DNA from: Thermoflexus hugenholtzii JAD2
Lineage (GTDB): Bacteria; Chloroflexota; Chloroflexia; Chloroflexales; Roseiflexaceae
Assembly (NCBI GenBank): GCA_945881915.1
Contig: CAMCVW010000008.1
Span: 43,322-107,321 of the forward strand
Length of the DNA stretch: 64,000 nucleotides
Reading direction: 5' to 3'
Part shown: positions 1 through 8,354 of the stretch, one piece after another
How positions within the stretch are numbered: the stretch's first letter is position 1
Layout of the letters: each line of letters begins with the position of its first letter
Notes under the pieces: model-generated
Database searches by the model: none
Told to the model about the DNA's origin: nothing
What the model saw: the letters and a program-made list of their open reading frames with translations, nothing else
Position numbers and translations under genes: made by a program

Positions 1-429
1 CTGGAATGCCATGGTTCCCAGTTAACGGTACGCGATGTAGCTGTATCGCTGGCGTTTTATCGGCTATTGGGGTTTACGGTGCGATTTCAGCGGAGTGAGC
101 CAGATTTTCTCTATCTCACACGTGGTCAGGCGCAACTCATGCTCGAAGCATGGCACGTCGATGGCTGGCAAACTGCACCGCTCGCGCCGCCATTTGGGCG
201 TGGTATCAACTTACAAATTGAAGTAACCGATGTGGGGGCCGTGGTGGCCGTGTGTCAGCAACACGGGATCGCGTTGTTTCGCCCGCTGACAGAGCGCTGG
301 TATGCCACGCAGCCCGGTATTGCCGAAGGGCAACGGGAGTTTTTGGTGCAGCATCCCGACGGATATCTGCTTCGCTTCCAAGAATATCTCGGACAGCGAC
401 CAAACACGCTTGATATTCCGTCGGCGTAA
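1..429 (+). CDS. VOC (glyoxalase/bleomycin-resistance fold) protein, 5' end cut by window
   Basis: The frame is open from base 1, so the start lies outside the window; about 142 residues are visible. The first residues, with LTVRDVAVSLAFYRLLGF, are the typical opening strand and helix of a vicinal-oxygen-chelate module (strand, then a paired FYR..LGF helix). The end carries the matching second half, with a conserved-looking D-P/D-G-Y turn and a closing strand (FLVQHPDGYLLRFQEYLG). VOC proteins include glyoxalases, dioxygenases and drug-binding proteins; nothing here tells which. A glutamate near the end (RFQEYLG) could be a metal ligand, as in family members. Single module, probably a dimer-forming small enzyme or binding protein. 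Confidence 0.8.
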   Translation: MECHGSQLTVRDVAVSLAFYRLLGFTVRFQRSEPDFLYLTRGQAQLMLEAWHVDGWQTAPLAPPFGRGINLQIEVTDVGAVVAVCQQHGIALFRPLTERWYATQPGIAEGQREFLVQHPDGYLLRFQEYLGQRPNTLDIPSA

Positions 430-451
430 CTCCCATTGCCCATGATGATGC

Positions 452-2059
452 TTAGCGCTGATACGTGCGTTTGTTGTTACTCAATTGGGTGACCGTTTTG
501 GATGGTTCTTTGGGAAATAGTTCTACGGATAAGCTGCCATCGCTGTTGACTTGGAGTGCCACACTCCCCCAAGATTGTCCGAGCTCCAACGTATAGCCGA
601 TGGGTAAGGGCACCATTTGATTTGTAGGACTCCACGGTTTACCAGTGCTGTCTAGTGTTCCACCGTCAGCCAGCCCATAAACAACGATGCCATCGCTACT
701 AGTGAGTTGATCAGGTGTTTTTTGCCCCGTTGCAATCACCAAATAGGCCTGACGTGGATCACCAGCAGCATCGTCCCACCAGCCTGATGAAAAGACCCAC
801 TTGCGAGCGTCGACTTGGTGTGGTGCAATTGCAAGATGCCCGGCAGAGTAGAACTTTTTGTCGCTAACCTGTCCTCCGCGAATAGGTGCAGTTGCATTGG
901 AATATGTCTCGATGGCATGGCCGCTGTAGCCTAACGTCCCTGCCAGGTACCAATTCCCACTTGCACTATCTGGCACATCGTAGTCGATTTTGCCCCAACG
1001 TGGATTACTCGTGCGTTGCATGGCATTTGCCAATGCGGTTGCAATCTCTGGTGCAAAAAAGCGACTTGGATCGGCTGTGTATGGCTTCCAGGTTTCATAA
1101 TAAATATACGACAGCGGATTGGCCATGCCAGTGAGCCAATTATCACTGGCCCACACGTTGAAGTCGAGGGGATTATCGCGTTGCTGACCAAATTCTTCGC
1201 CTGCTTTGATGGGCTGTGCAAGTTGTACATATGACTGATTCGCCACTTGTGCGGCAACACTTGACAATACTCCCGTCAAGCGGTTAACGACCATGTAGAC
1301 TGTGTAGACACCACAACCGTGATTAATGATTACTCGGTGTGAGGTCGGACTCCCCAACGAACCGACTTCGACAATGGTGCCATCTGCAGGTGCCGTGATG
1401 GGTAGATAGTCAGCGTCTGTGCGTTCATTCTGCGCTTTTTGGAGTGCTTTGATGCCAATATACGCATGATCAATTGGAGTGACATGATCATAAATCATTG
1501 CACCATACGGAATCGACGCATCGAGTTGATCGACAGGGAGAAACGAGTGAGTGAATGTAATCGTACTCGCGGGACAGGTTGCTGCTGGTTGGCGCATTGC
1601 GACATCGAGCCCTGGGTACCATGTGGGCTTGCTCCCATCAGTAGGAATAGGGAGATCACCGGGTACAGGGTAGCCCCATTTACCGTTTTTGCAGACATAT
1701 AACTCATTCACGAAAGTTGTGCTGCCGGGTGTGTCACATGCGGTGCCCACTTGGGCAATCACTGTTGGTGTATTTGGTGTATTTGGTGTATTTGGTGTTG
1801 GATTGGTGGGTTGGGTAGTAGACGCTACCTGCCACGAGAGCTCCCCCGCGCTATTGAGCATACAAATCGCTTCGCCACCATTGATGGTGGTACGGGCATC
1901 GGCACTGTCACACGGTCCATCTTTTTGCGGCACATTGGTTGACCCCGTACTTGATCCAGCCCCATCATTTTGCAGCACATTGCTTGACCCCGTACTTGAT
2001 CCACATGCCACGGTAAACAGACTGAGGCAGATACAGATAATTACGACACGCACATACAT
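452..2059 (-). CDS. Secreted lipoprotein with peptidase-M23-like domain
   Basis: About 535 residues. I start at ATG 2059 rather than the GTG one codon earlier because an AAAGGA site lies seven bases upstream of it. The N-terminus is a short hydrophobic signal ending in a lipobox-like TVAC (Cys19), so the protein is probably lipid-anchored outside the membrane. Next come a duplicated GSSTGS-type segment, a Pro/Thr/Asn linker (NTPNTPNTP) and two short Cys-containing repeats. A central region (DHVTPIDHAYIG, then ITAPADGTIVEVG and VIINHGCGVYTVYM) resembles the beta-sheet core of M23/lysostaphin-like peptidases. The usual HxxxD and HxH zinc ligands are only partly recognisable, so activity is uncertain. 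The C-terminal ~250 residues are unassigned. It stands alone, convergent with the VOC gene. Confidence 0.7.
   Translation of the reverse strand: MYVRVVIICICLSLFTVACGSSTGSSNVLQNDGAGSSTGSTNVPQKDGPCDSADARTTINGGEAICMLNSAGELSWQVASTTQPTNPTPNTPNTPNTPTVIAQVGTACDTPGSTTFVNELYVCKNGKWGYPVPGDLPIPTDGSKPTWYPGLDVAMRQPAATCPASTITFTHSFLPVDQLDASIPYGAMIYDHVTPIDHAYIGIKALQKAQNERTDADYLPITAPADGTIVEVGSLGSPTSHRVIINHGCGVYTVYMVVNRLTGVLSSVAAQVANQSYVQLAQPIKAGEEFGQQRDNPLDFNVWASDNWLTGMANPLSYIYYETWKPYTADPSRFFAPEIATALANAMQRTSNPRWGKIDYDVPDSASGNWYLAGTLGYSGHAIETYSNATAPIRGGQVSDKKFYSAGHLAIAPHQVDARKWVFSSGWWDDAAGDPRQAYLVIATGQKTPDQLTSSDGIVVYGLADGGTLDSTGKPWSPTNQMVPLPIGYTLELGQSWGSVALQVNSDGSLSVELFPKEPSKTVTQLSNNKRTYQR
1771..1797. repeat. 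9-bp in-frame tandem repeat, 3 copies
   Basis: Three perfect copies of TATTTGGTG lie inside the lipoprotein gene. On the coding strand they encode the Asn-Thr-Pro linker repeat. Because the unit is a multiple of three, slippage would change linker length without breaking the frame. Confidence 0.9.
1924..2003. repeat. Near-identical 35-bp duplication, 45-bp period
   Basis: Bases 1924-1958 and 1969-2003 differ at only two positions. They encode the duplicated Gly/Ser-rich segment just after the lipid-modified cysteine of the lipoprotein. The 45-bp period keeps the reading frame. Confidence 0.85.
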
Positions 2060-2524
2060 CACGATGTCCTTTCAAGATGTACCGTATAAAAAATGTAACA
2101 TAATCAATAAGATAATCAATATTGTGCCATTATACCATCGCTTTTGTGTGATAACAATAATTATTGAAAGCAAAACCTACGCCAATCAATGCCACTTGTT
2201 GATAGTTCGGCGGTGCATTTATCCGCCCAAGTGTGGAAGTTGTCCGATTAATGTTTTATTTTTGTTGTGCAGCTTCGTCGGAAGTAGATTTAAGCCATCC
2301 GTTTGTGTTGGTGCGCTCGCGAGCGCAGTCGTTACTTTCCGCTAGTGTATTTCCAGAGTACCAGGTGCGGAGTCGCTCACTTTCCACGTCATTCTATGAC
2401 CACAGTTGTGGAATTTCCTATCGCGCGCACCCCCCGCCGCATACCTATGCAGTGGCATGCCTCGCGAGATTCCACGCTGCGGTTGCCATCGCAACCGGCA
2501 TGGAACGACGCTAGGGGTGGGGTA

Positions 2525-2552
2525 GGGCGCGCATCCATGCGGATGCGCGCCC
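2525..2552. repeat. Perfect 12-bp-stem hairpin with ATGC loop
   Basis: A perfect inverted repeat with arms 2525-2536 and 2541-2552 and a 4-base loop, very GC-rich. No T-tract follows on either strand, so it is not a standard intrinsic terminator. A second hairpin sits just upstream (arms 2480-2486 and 2491-2497, loop CATC). Together they look like a REP-like or structured intergenic element. Confidence 0.75.
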
Positions 2553-2848
2553 TGTTCCCAATTCTGATAGGCAAGATTTTTTGCACAGTCACCGCCACCT
2601 GACACACATACACCCAACCCAATAATGGAACGGGGGAGTTGTGGGAATACTACTTTTTTGATGAACAGATTGTTGACGGCGAAGGTCAAAACAAACCAAA
2701 TACCCATCTACAGCACGAATTCGAGAATGAGGCCGTGTCATTCGCCCACACACGCGATGACGACTTCCATGCTCAGCAACGAACTCCCACCACAGCGTTT
2801 TCTTGCTTACACAATCCACAGATCGCGGCAACATAGGCAACCGCTGGA

Positions 2849-2873
2849 GCTCTATTCTATTGACGAATAGAGC
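2849..2873. repeat. 9-bp inverted repeat upstream of propeller gene
   Basis: Arms GCTCTATTC (2849-2857) and GAATAGAGC (2865-2873) are perfectly complementary, with a 7-base loop. It sits about 80 bases upstream of the predicted -10 box at 2955, so it could be an operator or simply a hairpin. Confidence 0.5.
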
Positions 2874-2951
2874 CACAGATTGTGTCAATCGTTGTTGTGG
2901 CATACCGGAAGAGCATATGATGCGAGAGTGCCATAATAACGCGTGGTTCTT

Positions 2952-2960
2952 TGCTATAAT
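2952..2960 (+). promoter_or_regulatory. Extended -10 promoter for the BNR-propeller gene
   Basis: TGCTATAAT is a perfect TATAAT preceded by TGn, 36 bases before the chosen start codon. No good -35 hexamer is visible, as is usual for extended -10 promoters. Confidence 0.6.
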
Positions 2961-2995
2961 CGCAACAGTCACATAGCCAGAAAATGAGGTGTCTC

Positions 2996-5900
2996 ATGAC
3001 CGAACAGTTTAATGGACTGTTGCAATGGCGTTGTATCGGACCGTTCCGTGGTGGTCGCGTCGTGACCGTCGCCGGTGACCCAAAAGACAATAATGTTTTT
3101 TACTTTGGAGCCTGTGCTGGTGGTGTGTGGAAGACCACCGACGCCGGTCAATACTGGTTCAACGTCTCGGATGGTTTCTTCAAGACCTCGTCGGTCGGTG
3201 CCGTCGCCGTATCTGAGTCTGACCCCAATGTGGTCTGGGCCGGAATGGGCGAAGCCACCATCCGCATCGACGTTTCGCACGGGGACGGCGTCTACCGCTC
3301 GACCGATGCCGGTGCGACGTGGAAGCACATGGGCTTGGCAGATACCCGCCACATCGCCAAAGTGCGCATCCACCCCACCAATCCCAACATCGTCTGGGTC
3401 GCTGCCTTTGGCCATGCGTTTGGTCCCAATAGCGAACGCGGCGTCTACAAAACTACTGACGGTGGCGAAACCTGGAAAAAAGTCCTCTACCGCGATGAAA
3501 ACTCTGGTGCCATCGATTTGACCGTCGATGCAAATAACCCACGCATCCTGTATGCAACGACCTGGGAAGCACACCGCAAATTCTGGGATATTTCATCTGG
3601 CGGTGCTGGTTCAGCAGTCTATCGCTCCAAAGACGGCGGCGACAGCTGGGAAGACATCAGCGCAAAGCCTGGTCTGCCCACTGGCACACTGGGCAAAATG
3701 GGTATCACTGCGTCGCCTGCCCAGCCGGGTCGTGTGTGGTGTCTGATACAGCACGCCGATGCAGCCGGCATGTACCGATCCGATGACTACGGCGAGACCT
3801 GGGTCCATGCTGCAGCGAATGACTTGCTCATCTCACGCGCATGGTATTACACCCATGTGCATGCCGACACCCAAGACCCCGATACCGTGTACGTCAATTG
3901 TCTGTCATTGTGGAAGTCGACCGACGCCGGAGTCACGTACACCCAAATCGATACTCCACACGGTGACAACCACGACTTGTGGATTTCGCCGGTGTACAAC
4001 AAACGCATGATCCAGGGCAACGACGGTGGCGCAAACATCAGCTTCAACACTGGCGGTACCTGGACCAGCATTTACAATCAGCCCACATCGCAGTACTACC
4101 ACATCGGTGTCGACAACCGCACCCCGTACCGCGTCTACGGCACACAGCAGGACAACAGTTCGTTGGCCGTACCGAGCCGTTCGGCCAGTTCATCCATCCC
4201 GTGGAGCGCGGTCAAAATCGCCGGAACCGGTGAATCGGGCTATATCGTGGTCGACCCGAAGGACGACAACATCGTCTACGTCGGCGCAATCGGTTCGTCG
4301 TCGGGCGGCGGCAATTGTCTGCAGCGTTACGACGAACGCACCCAGCAGATCCGCTTGGTGACCACATGGCCCGAGTCGATGACCGGTGAAGGCGCAGTGA
4401 AGCACAAATACCGCTTCGCTTGGACCTACCCCATCGTCTTTTCGCCACACGATGCAAATACCCTCTACTGTGCCGGGAATGTGGTCTTCAAGACGACCAA
4501 CGAAGGCCAGAGTTGGACGCCGATTAGCCCCGATTTGACGCGGAACGACCCATCCAAATTGCAGATCACCGGTGGTCCCATCGACCGCGACTCGGTCGGT
4601 GCAGAGGTCTATTGCACGGTCTTTTCGTTCACCGAGTCACCACACCGTGCCGGCGAATTGTGGGCTGGGTCGGATGATGGCCTCATCAACGTCTCACGCG
4701 ATCATGGCAAAACCTGGACCAATGTGACGCCCAAGGACATGCCCGAATGGGCAATGGTGACGTCCATCGAAGTCTCGTCGCACGACGCCAACACCATCAC
4801 CTTCTCGGCAGCGCGCCACAAGCACGACGACTACGCCCCATACATCTATCGCTCGACCGACAGTGGCAAAACGTGGGCCAAAGTCACCGCTGGCATCGAT
4901 GCCGATCACTTCGTGCGCATCGTCCGCGAAGACCCCGTCCGCAAGGATTTGCTCTTTGCCGGTACCGAAACAAACCTCTACGTTTCGTTCGACGGCGGCA
5001 ACGCCTGGGAATTATTCCAGCTCAACTTGCCCGTCTGCCCTATCTATGACCTCATCATCAAAAACGACGATTTGGTTGCCGGTACGCATGGACGTGCGAT
5101 GTGGATCCTGGATGACATCACCCCATTGCGTCAGTACAATCCCGCCAACCAGAACGCCGCTGCACATCTGTTTGCCCCACGCCCATCCGAGCGCATCTTG
5201 GCTGCCTTGTTCGAAGACGAAGACGGTGCAGGTGCTCCTGGCAAAAACTACATGGCCGGCTTGGGCGATGTCTGTGCACATACTGCCAAAATCAACGACG
5301 AAGGGTTCGTCGAGCGTACCTTCCTCGATTCAGGGATTAATCCACCACGTGGTGTAATCATTACCTATTGGCTCAAGGACGTGCCCGCAGAGCCAATCCA
5401 TTTGGCGTTCTACGATGCCGCGGGGACGCTCATCAATGAGTATTACAGCCGACCTGCCGGCACCAAAGTCGAAAAGTCGGACGACAAACACGACCTTCCG
5501 CGTGCCCGTGCAAAGCAAGGTTGGAATCGCTTCATCTGGGATATGCGAGTCAAACCGTTGGCCAAAATCATTGGCAACGACCCCGTATCAGGTGCAGTCG
5601 TCTATGGACCCAAGGTCTCCCCAGGGACGTATACGGTCAAACTGACGGTCGCCGGCAAAACCCACACCCAAGCGTTGACCATCGTCAAGGACGCATTTGC
5701 AGATGCGAGCCAAGCCGATATGGATGCACAGTTCACCATGCTGATGCGAATTTACCATCGGATGGGTGATACCGTGGCAGCCATCAACCAGATGCGTGAT
5801 CTGCGCGCCCAACTCGACGGCATGCAGAAGCGCCTTGCACGCAATCCACAGCACGCCGAACTCGCCAAGGAAGCAGCCGCTCTTCGTGATCGTGTGCTCG

Positions 5901-6172
5901 AAGTAGAAAAGCAACTGCAGGTTCCAGACCTCAAACCAGGTTGGCCCGGCACGATGAACCACGGTACCAAGTTACTCGCCAAACTCGGCGGTATCAACGA
6001 TGCCATCTCGGTGGGTAATTATCGTCCGACAGACCAGGCTGTCGAAGTATTCAACTCCCTCGGTGAAGACATCGACGAAGTCTTTGGCACGATGCGCGGA
6101 CTGACAACCGGAGAAATCAGTGCATTCGCCAAGAAAGTCTCTGCAGCGGGCGTCGGCAACGTTATCGTCTAG
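2996..6172 (+). CDS. Giant VPS10/BNR-repeat beta-propeller protein
   Basis: 1058 residues. I chose ATG 2996 over ATG 2984 because GAGGT lies five bases before it and the protein then begins MTEQFNGLLQWRCIGPFRGG, the usual family start. Residues ~15-690 contain many BNR/sialidase-type repeats (S/T-x-D-G/A-G-x-T/S-W: STDAGATWKHM, TTDGGETWKKV, SKDGGDSWED, STDSGKTWAKV), enough for two propellers. Residues ~830-900 form an Ig/FnIII-like sheet (GWNRFIWDMR ... SPGTYTVKLTV), followed by an alpha-helical tail rich in charged heptads. Relatives are annotated as glycosyl hydrolases or sortilin-like proteins, but catalytic activity is rarely shown. No signal peptide is visible. C-ending codons dominate, resembling glnA, which hints at high expression. 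Monocistronic. Confidence 0.85.
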   Translation: MTEQFNGLLQWRCIGPFRGGRVVTVAGDPKDNNVFYFGACAGGVWKTTDAGQYWFNVSDGFFKTSSVGAVAVSESDPNVVWAGMGEATIRIDVSHGDGVYRSTDAGATWKHMGLADTRHIAKVRIHPTNPNIVWVAAFGHAFGPNSERGVYKTTDGGETWKKVLYRDENSGAIDLTVDANNPRILYATTWEAHRKFWDISSGGAGSAVYRSKDGGDSWEDISAKPGLPTGTLGKMGITASPAQPGRVWCLIQHADAAGMYRSDDYGETWVHAAANDLLISRAWYYTHVHADTQDPDTVYVNCLSLWKSTDAGVTYTQIDTPHGDNHDLWISPVYNKRMIQGNDGGANISFNTGGTWTSIYNQPTSQYYHIGVDNRTPYRVYGTQQDNSSLAVPSRSASSSIPWSAVKIAGTGESGYIVVDPKDDNIVYVGAIGSSSGGGNCLQRYDERTQQIRLVTTWPESMTGEGAVKHKYRFAWTYPIVFSPHDANTLYCAGNVVFKTTNEGQSWTPISPDLTRNDPSKLQITGGPIDRDSVGAEVYCTVFSFTESPHRAGELWAGSDDGLINVSRDHGKTWTNVTPKDMPEWAMVTSIEVSSHDANTITFSAARHKHDDYAPYIYRSTDSGKTWAKVTAGIDADHFVRIVREDPVRKDLLFAGTETNLYVSFDGGNAWELFQLNLPVCPIYDLIIKNDDLVAGTHGRAMWILDDITPLRQYNPANQNAAAHLFAPRPSERILAALFEDEDGAGAPGKNYMAGLGDVCAHTAKINDEGFVERTFLDSGINPPRGVIITYWLKDVPAEPIHLAFYDAAGTLINEYYSRPAGTKVEKSDDKHDLPRARAKQGWNRFIWDMRVKPLAKIIGNDPVSGAVVYGPKVSPGTYTVKLTVAGKTHTQALTIVKDAFADASQADMDAQFTMLMRIYHRMGDTVAAINQMRDLRAQLDGMQKRLARNPQHAELAKEAAALRDRVLEVEKQLQVPDLKPGWPGTMNHGTKLLAKLGGINDAISVGNYRPTDQAVEVFNSLGEDIDEVFGTMRGLTTGEISAFAKKVSAAGVGNVIV

Positions 6173-6199
6173 GTACCTTTAGTCCAAATCAGCGAACCA

Positions 6200-6240
6200 A
6201 TCGATAGCCCCACGGCATGCCGTGGGGCTATCGATGTTTC
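6200..6240 (+). terminator. Rho-independent terminator after the BNR-propeller gene
   Basis: Bases 6200-6235 form a perfect 36-bp palindrome (arms of 18), followed by GTTTC on the plus strand. It lies 28 bases after the stop codon. Its right arm is the first unit of the tandem repeat described next. Confidence 0.85.
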
Positions 6241-6330
6241 ATGCCGTGGGGCTATCGATGTTTTTATGACGTGGGGCTATCGATGTTTTCGTGCCGTGGG
6301 GCTATCGATGTTTTTGCCGTGGGGCGATGC
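6217..6330 (+). repeat. 24-25-bp tandem repeat made of a terminator arm, 4 copies plus a partial one
   Basis: Units begin near 6217, 6241, 6266 and 6291, with a decayed partial copy from 6316. Each is (A/G)TGCCGTGGGGCTATCGATG followed by a run of T; unit 3 has GAC in place of GCC. Each unit is the descending arm and T-tract of the terminator, whereas the ascending arm (6201-6217) occurs once. Any unit could therefore pair with the single left arm. Confidence 0.9.
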
Positions 6331-6337
6331 GATTTGA

Positions 6338-6784
6338 TTACCCGCGCCCAAGGCTGATCTGCCGTTCGCACCACTGATAGAGTGAATCGTAGTACGAAAA
6401 GCCTTCGACAATAATCTGATTGTCATCATCTGGGTAGCGCCACCCAAGGCCATCACACAGCGCACGCAGACCGGCACCCTCCGGGCGCTGGTGCGGGCTG
6501 GTTTTGACATCTGCTGTCCCGACAATCTGTCCGAGTAACACCAATGCAAGATTGTTGGTCAGATTTGATTTGCGAAGGAGTACTTCGAATGACGAATCGA
6601 GTCCTTCACGAGCGTAGTCACTCCCATCGATGTGAAACAAGATTGCACCGCGACGCAGTGCCTCGCTGGGCATATCGGGTACATCGCAAAAAATAAACTG
6701 TGGTTGATGATCGACATAACGAGCGATGAGCCACGCACAGCCGATACGACCCACTTTGAGACCGGATTTTGTCATCCACTTCAT
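6338..6784 (-). CDS. ChrB C-terminal-domain-like (chromate resistance family) protein
   Basis: 148 residues. Start ATG 6784 follows AAAGG with seven-base spacing; the frame is open further upstream, but those residues are unrelated in character. The opening MKWMTKSGLKVGRIGCAWLI matches the ChrB C-terminal domain family (MKWITR..KVDRIACPWLI). The rest follows the pattern: a hydrophobic strand ending FIFCDVPD, GAILFHIDGSDY, then the helix SSFEVLL. ChrB regulates or supports chromate efflux in Proteobacteria, but stand-alone versions of this domain occur widely without chrA and their role is unknown. No chrA is present here. Divergent from ccmA across 115 bases. Confidence 0.7.
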   Translation of the reverse strand: MKWMTKSGLKVGRIGCAWLIARYVDHQPQFIFCDVPDMPSEALRRGAILFHIDGSDYAREGLDSSFEVLLRKSNLTNNLALVLLGQIVGTADVKTSPHQRPEGAGLRALCDGLGWRYPDDDNQIIVEGFSYYDSLYQWCERQISLGRG

Positions 6785-6840
6785 TCGGTAGCCTTTCCGC
6801 CGCAGTGTGTGGTCGTGCGCAGACCCGAAGGAGTGCTGCG

Positions 6841-6863
6841 ACACATATGGTATGTGTGATAAT
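6841..6863 (+). promoter_or_regulatory. ccm operon promoter (-10) with adjoining 7-bp inverted repeat
   Basis: TGTGATAAT (6855-6863) fits an extended -10. Directly overlapping its left side, ACACATA (6841-6847) and TATGTGT (6851-6857) form a perfect dyad with a 3-base spacer, a plausible operator between the divergent ChrB-like gene and ccmA. Confidence 0.45.
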
Positions 6864-6899
6864 AGACCAAGAATCGTCGGCATTGAGGGTATGACCCGC

Positions 6900-7523
6900 A
6901 TGGATGCGATCGAACTGACACAGATTAGTATAGATTATGGTGCACGAAGCGTCATGGCGAACCTCACGGTGCGACTCAATCGTGGGAACGTGATGGTCGT
7001 CACCGGTCAGAACGGCAGCGGCAAGAGTTCGCTGCTGCGCGTGGTGTGTGGATTGCAACGCCCTTCTGCTGGTCAAGTGCGATTTATTGCGGGTGACCAA
7101 GCGGTCGCTCCTGCCGAAGCGCGTCAGCAGATTGGTTGGATGGCTCCCGATTTGATGCTGTACCGTGAACTGACGGGGCTCGAAAATTTGCGTTTCTTTG
7201 CAGACGTACGTGGATTAGGCATTCCCGATGCGGAGCTCAATGCACTATTGGAGCGGGTTGGTCTCTACGGGCGCGGGGCAGACGTGGTTGCGACGTACTC
7301 ATCGGGGATGACGCATCGACTGCGGTACGCTTATGCATTGCTGCACCGACCTACGGTCTTGCTCCTCGATGAGCCGAGTGTGATGCTCGACCAGCGAGGT
7401 CATGAGCTACTCGAGGCAGTGGTAGCGCAGCAACGCATGATTGGGCTGACAATTATTGCAACCAATGACCCACGTGAACAGCGTTTTGCAGATGTATTGA
7501 TTCGTCTTGAAGGTTCAGCATGA
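6900..7523 (+). CDS. ccmA: CcmA, haem exporter ATP-binding subunit
   Basis: 207 residues, the usual CcmA length. ATG 6900 is chosen over ATG 6891, which sits one base after the GAGGG site; 6900 has ten-base spacing. The ABC ATPase features are in order: Walker A TGQNGSGKSSLL, a Q-loop region near GWMAPDLM, a signature YSSGMTHRLRYAYALL in which the LSGGQ-type motif is SSGMT (typical of CcmA), and Walker B VLLLDEPS. With CcmB and CcmC it powers release of haem-loaded CcmE at the cytoplasmic membrane. First gene of the ccm operon; its end overlaps ccmB by four bases (ATGA). Confidence 0.9.
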   Translation: MDAIELTQISIDYGARSVMANLTVRLNRGNVMVVTGQNGSGKSSLLRVVCGLQRPSAGQVRFIAGDQAVAPAEARQQIGWMAPDLMLYRELTGLENLRFFADVRGLGIPDAELNALLERVGLYGRGADVVATYSSGMTHRLRYAYALLHRPTVLLLDEPSVMLDQRGHELLEAVVAQQRMIGLTIIATNDPREQRFADVLIRLEGSA

Positions 7524-8206
7524 GTAAATCGTTGCTGTGGCGCGCCACCAAAGCAGTTTTTGTGCGTGAATTGCGCAGTGAATTCCGTAGCCGGCAAGCG
7601 CTCAATGCGGTGGCGTTGTTTGCGGTGTGTAGTATCGTCGCGGTGAGTCTGGGACTCGGCCCACTGAATCGTTCTGCAGAATTGCCTCTCGTTCATGCTG
7701 CATTACTCTGGATTGTCTTGCTTTTTGCCGCATTCACCGCATTGGCGCGTGTCTTTGTCGTCGAAGAAGAACAACGCACTGCAGCGGCATTGCGCCTCGC
7801 AGCCCCACCACACGCCGTCTATTTGGGGAAGTTACTGTTTAACCTCCTACTGCTTTGTGCACTGACAGTATTGGTCGCGGTCCTCGCAATTGTCCTGTTG
7901 CGCATGCAGGTCAGATCGCCTGGTCCGTTTGTGGTACTGTTGGTGACGGGCGCACTTGGGCTCGTCGCAGGTACCACACTCATTGCTGCGATGATTGCAC
8001 GGGCCGCGTCGCGCGGTGCGTTGTTTGCCGTTTTGTCGTTCCCCATATTGATTCCAATGTTAGTCACTGCGGTACGTGGGACTGCGTTGGCCCTTTCGGG
8101 TACGGGCTGGGACCGTTGCATGGCTCCCATTCAGACGCTCATCGCCTATGCGGTCGCAATGTTTGTGACGTCGCTGTTTCTCTTTGCGTACGTATGGGAA
8201 GACTAG
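7520..8206 (+). CDS. ccmB: CcmB, haem exporter membrane subunit
   Basis: 228 residues, close to the ~220 of known CcmB. The N-terminus carries the family pattern VFVRELRSEFRSRQALNAV, followed by six hydrophobic spans. The conserved cytoplasmic segment between spans 2 and 3 (VFVVEEEQRTAAALRLAAP...AVYLGKLLFNL) is the family hallmark, matching the E-x-E..G-x-L-x-L..P...Y-x-G-K pattern. It forms the membrane part of the CcmAB ABC complex. Start ATG overlaps the ccmA stop, giving translational coupling. A gap of 148 bases follows before ccmC, with no gene seen in it. Confidence 0.9.
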   Translation: MSKSLLWRATKAVFVRELRSEFRSRQALNAVALFAVCSIVAVSLGLGPLNRSAELPLVHAALLWIVLLFAAFTALARVFVVEEEQRTAAALRLAAPPHAVYLGKLLFNLLLLCALTVLVAVLAIVLLRMQVRSPGPFVVLLVTGALGLVAGTTLIAAMIARAASRGALFAVLSFPILIPMLVTAVRGTALALSGTGWDRCMAPIQTLIAYAVAMFVTSLFLFAYVWED

Positions 8207-8354
8207 GTTTTCGACATATCGTACGAAAAAAATGAGTAAATGTGGAGGATGTGTTGTGCGTACATTGGCATTGCAAAGCGATTTCCTCATGATTTGCTCA
8301 TATCGTATTGATGCCGTATGATTTGCCCAACGGTCAATACAAAGGGGATGTCGC

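Larger units (their letters stand above)
2060..2995. other. Intergenic region of about 0.9 kb with no supported gene
   Basis: The region lies between divergent genes. Every open frame here is short, lacks a convincing ribosome site and translates to low-complexity, Cys/His/Arg-rich strings with no family resemblance, so I call none. It holds several hairpins, listed separately, and the promoter of the downstream propeller gene at its right end. The first 200 bases are strongly AT-rich and probably contain the leftward lipoprotein promoter. Confidence 0.6.

Noticed and set aside
2589..2972. 127-codon leftward frame in the 0.9-kb gap
   Set aside because: No ribosome site, no family pattern, Cys/His/Arg-rich composition typical of non-coding translation.
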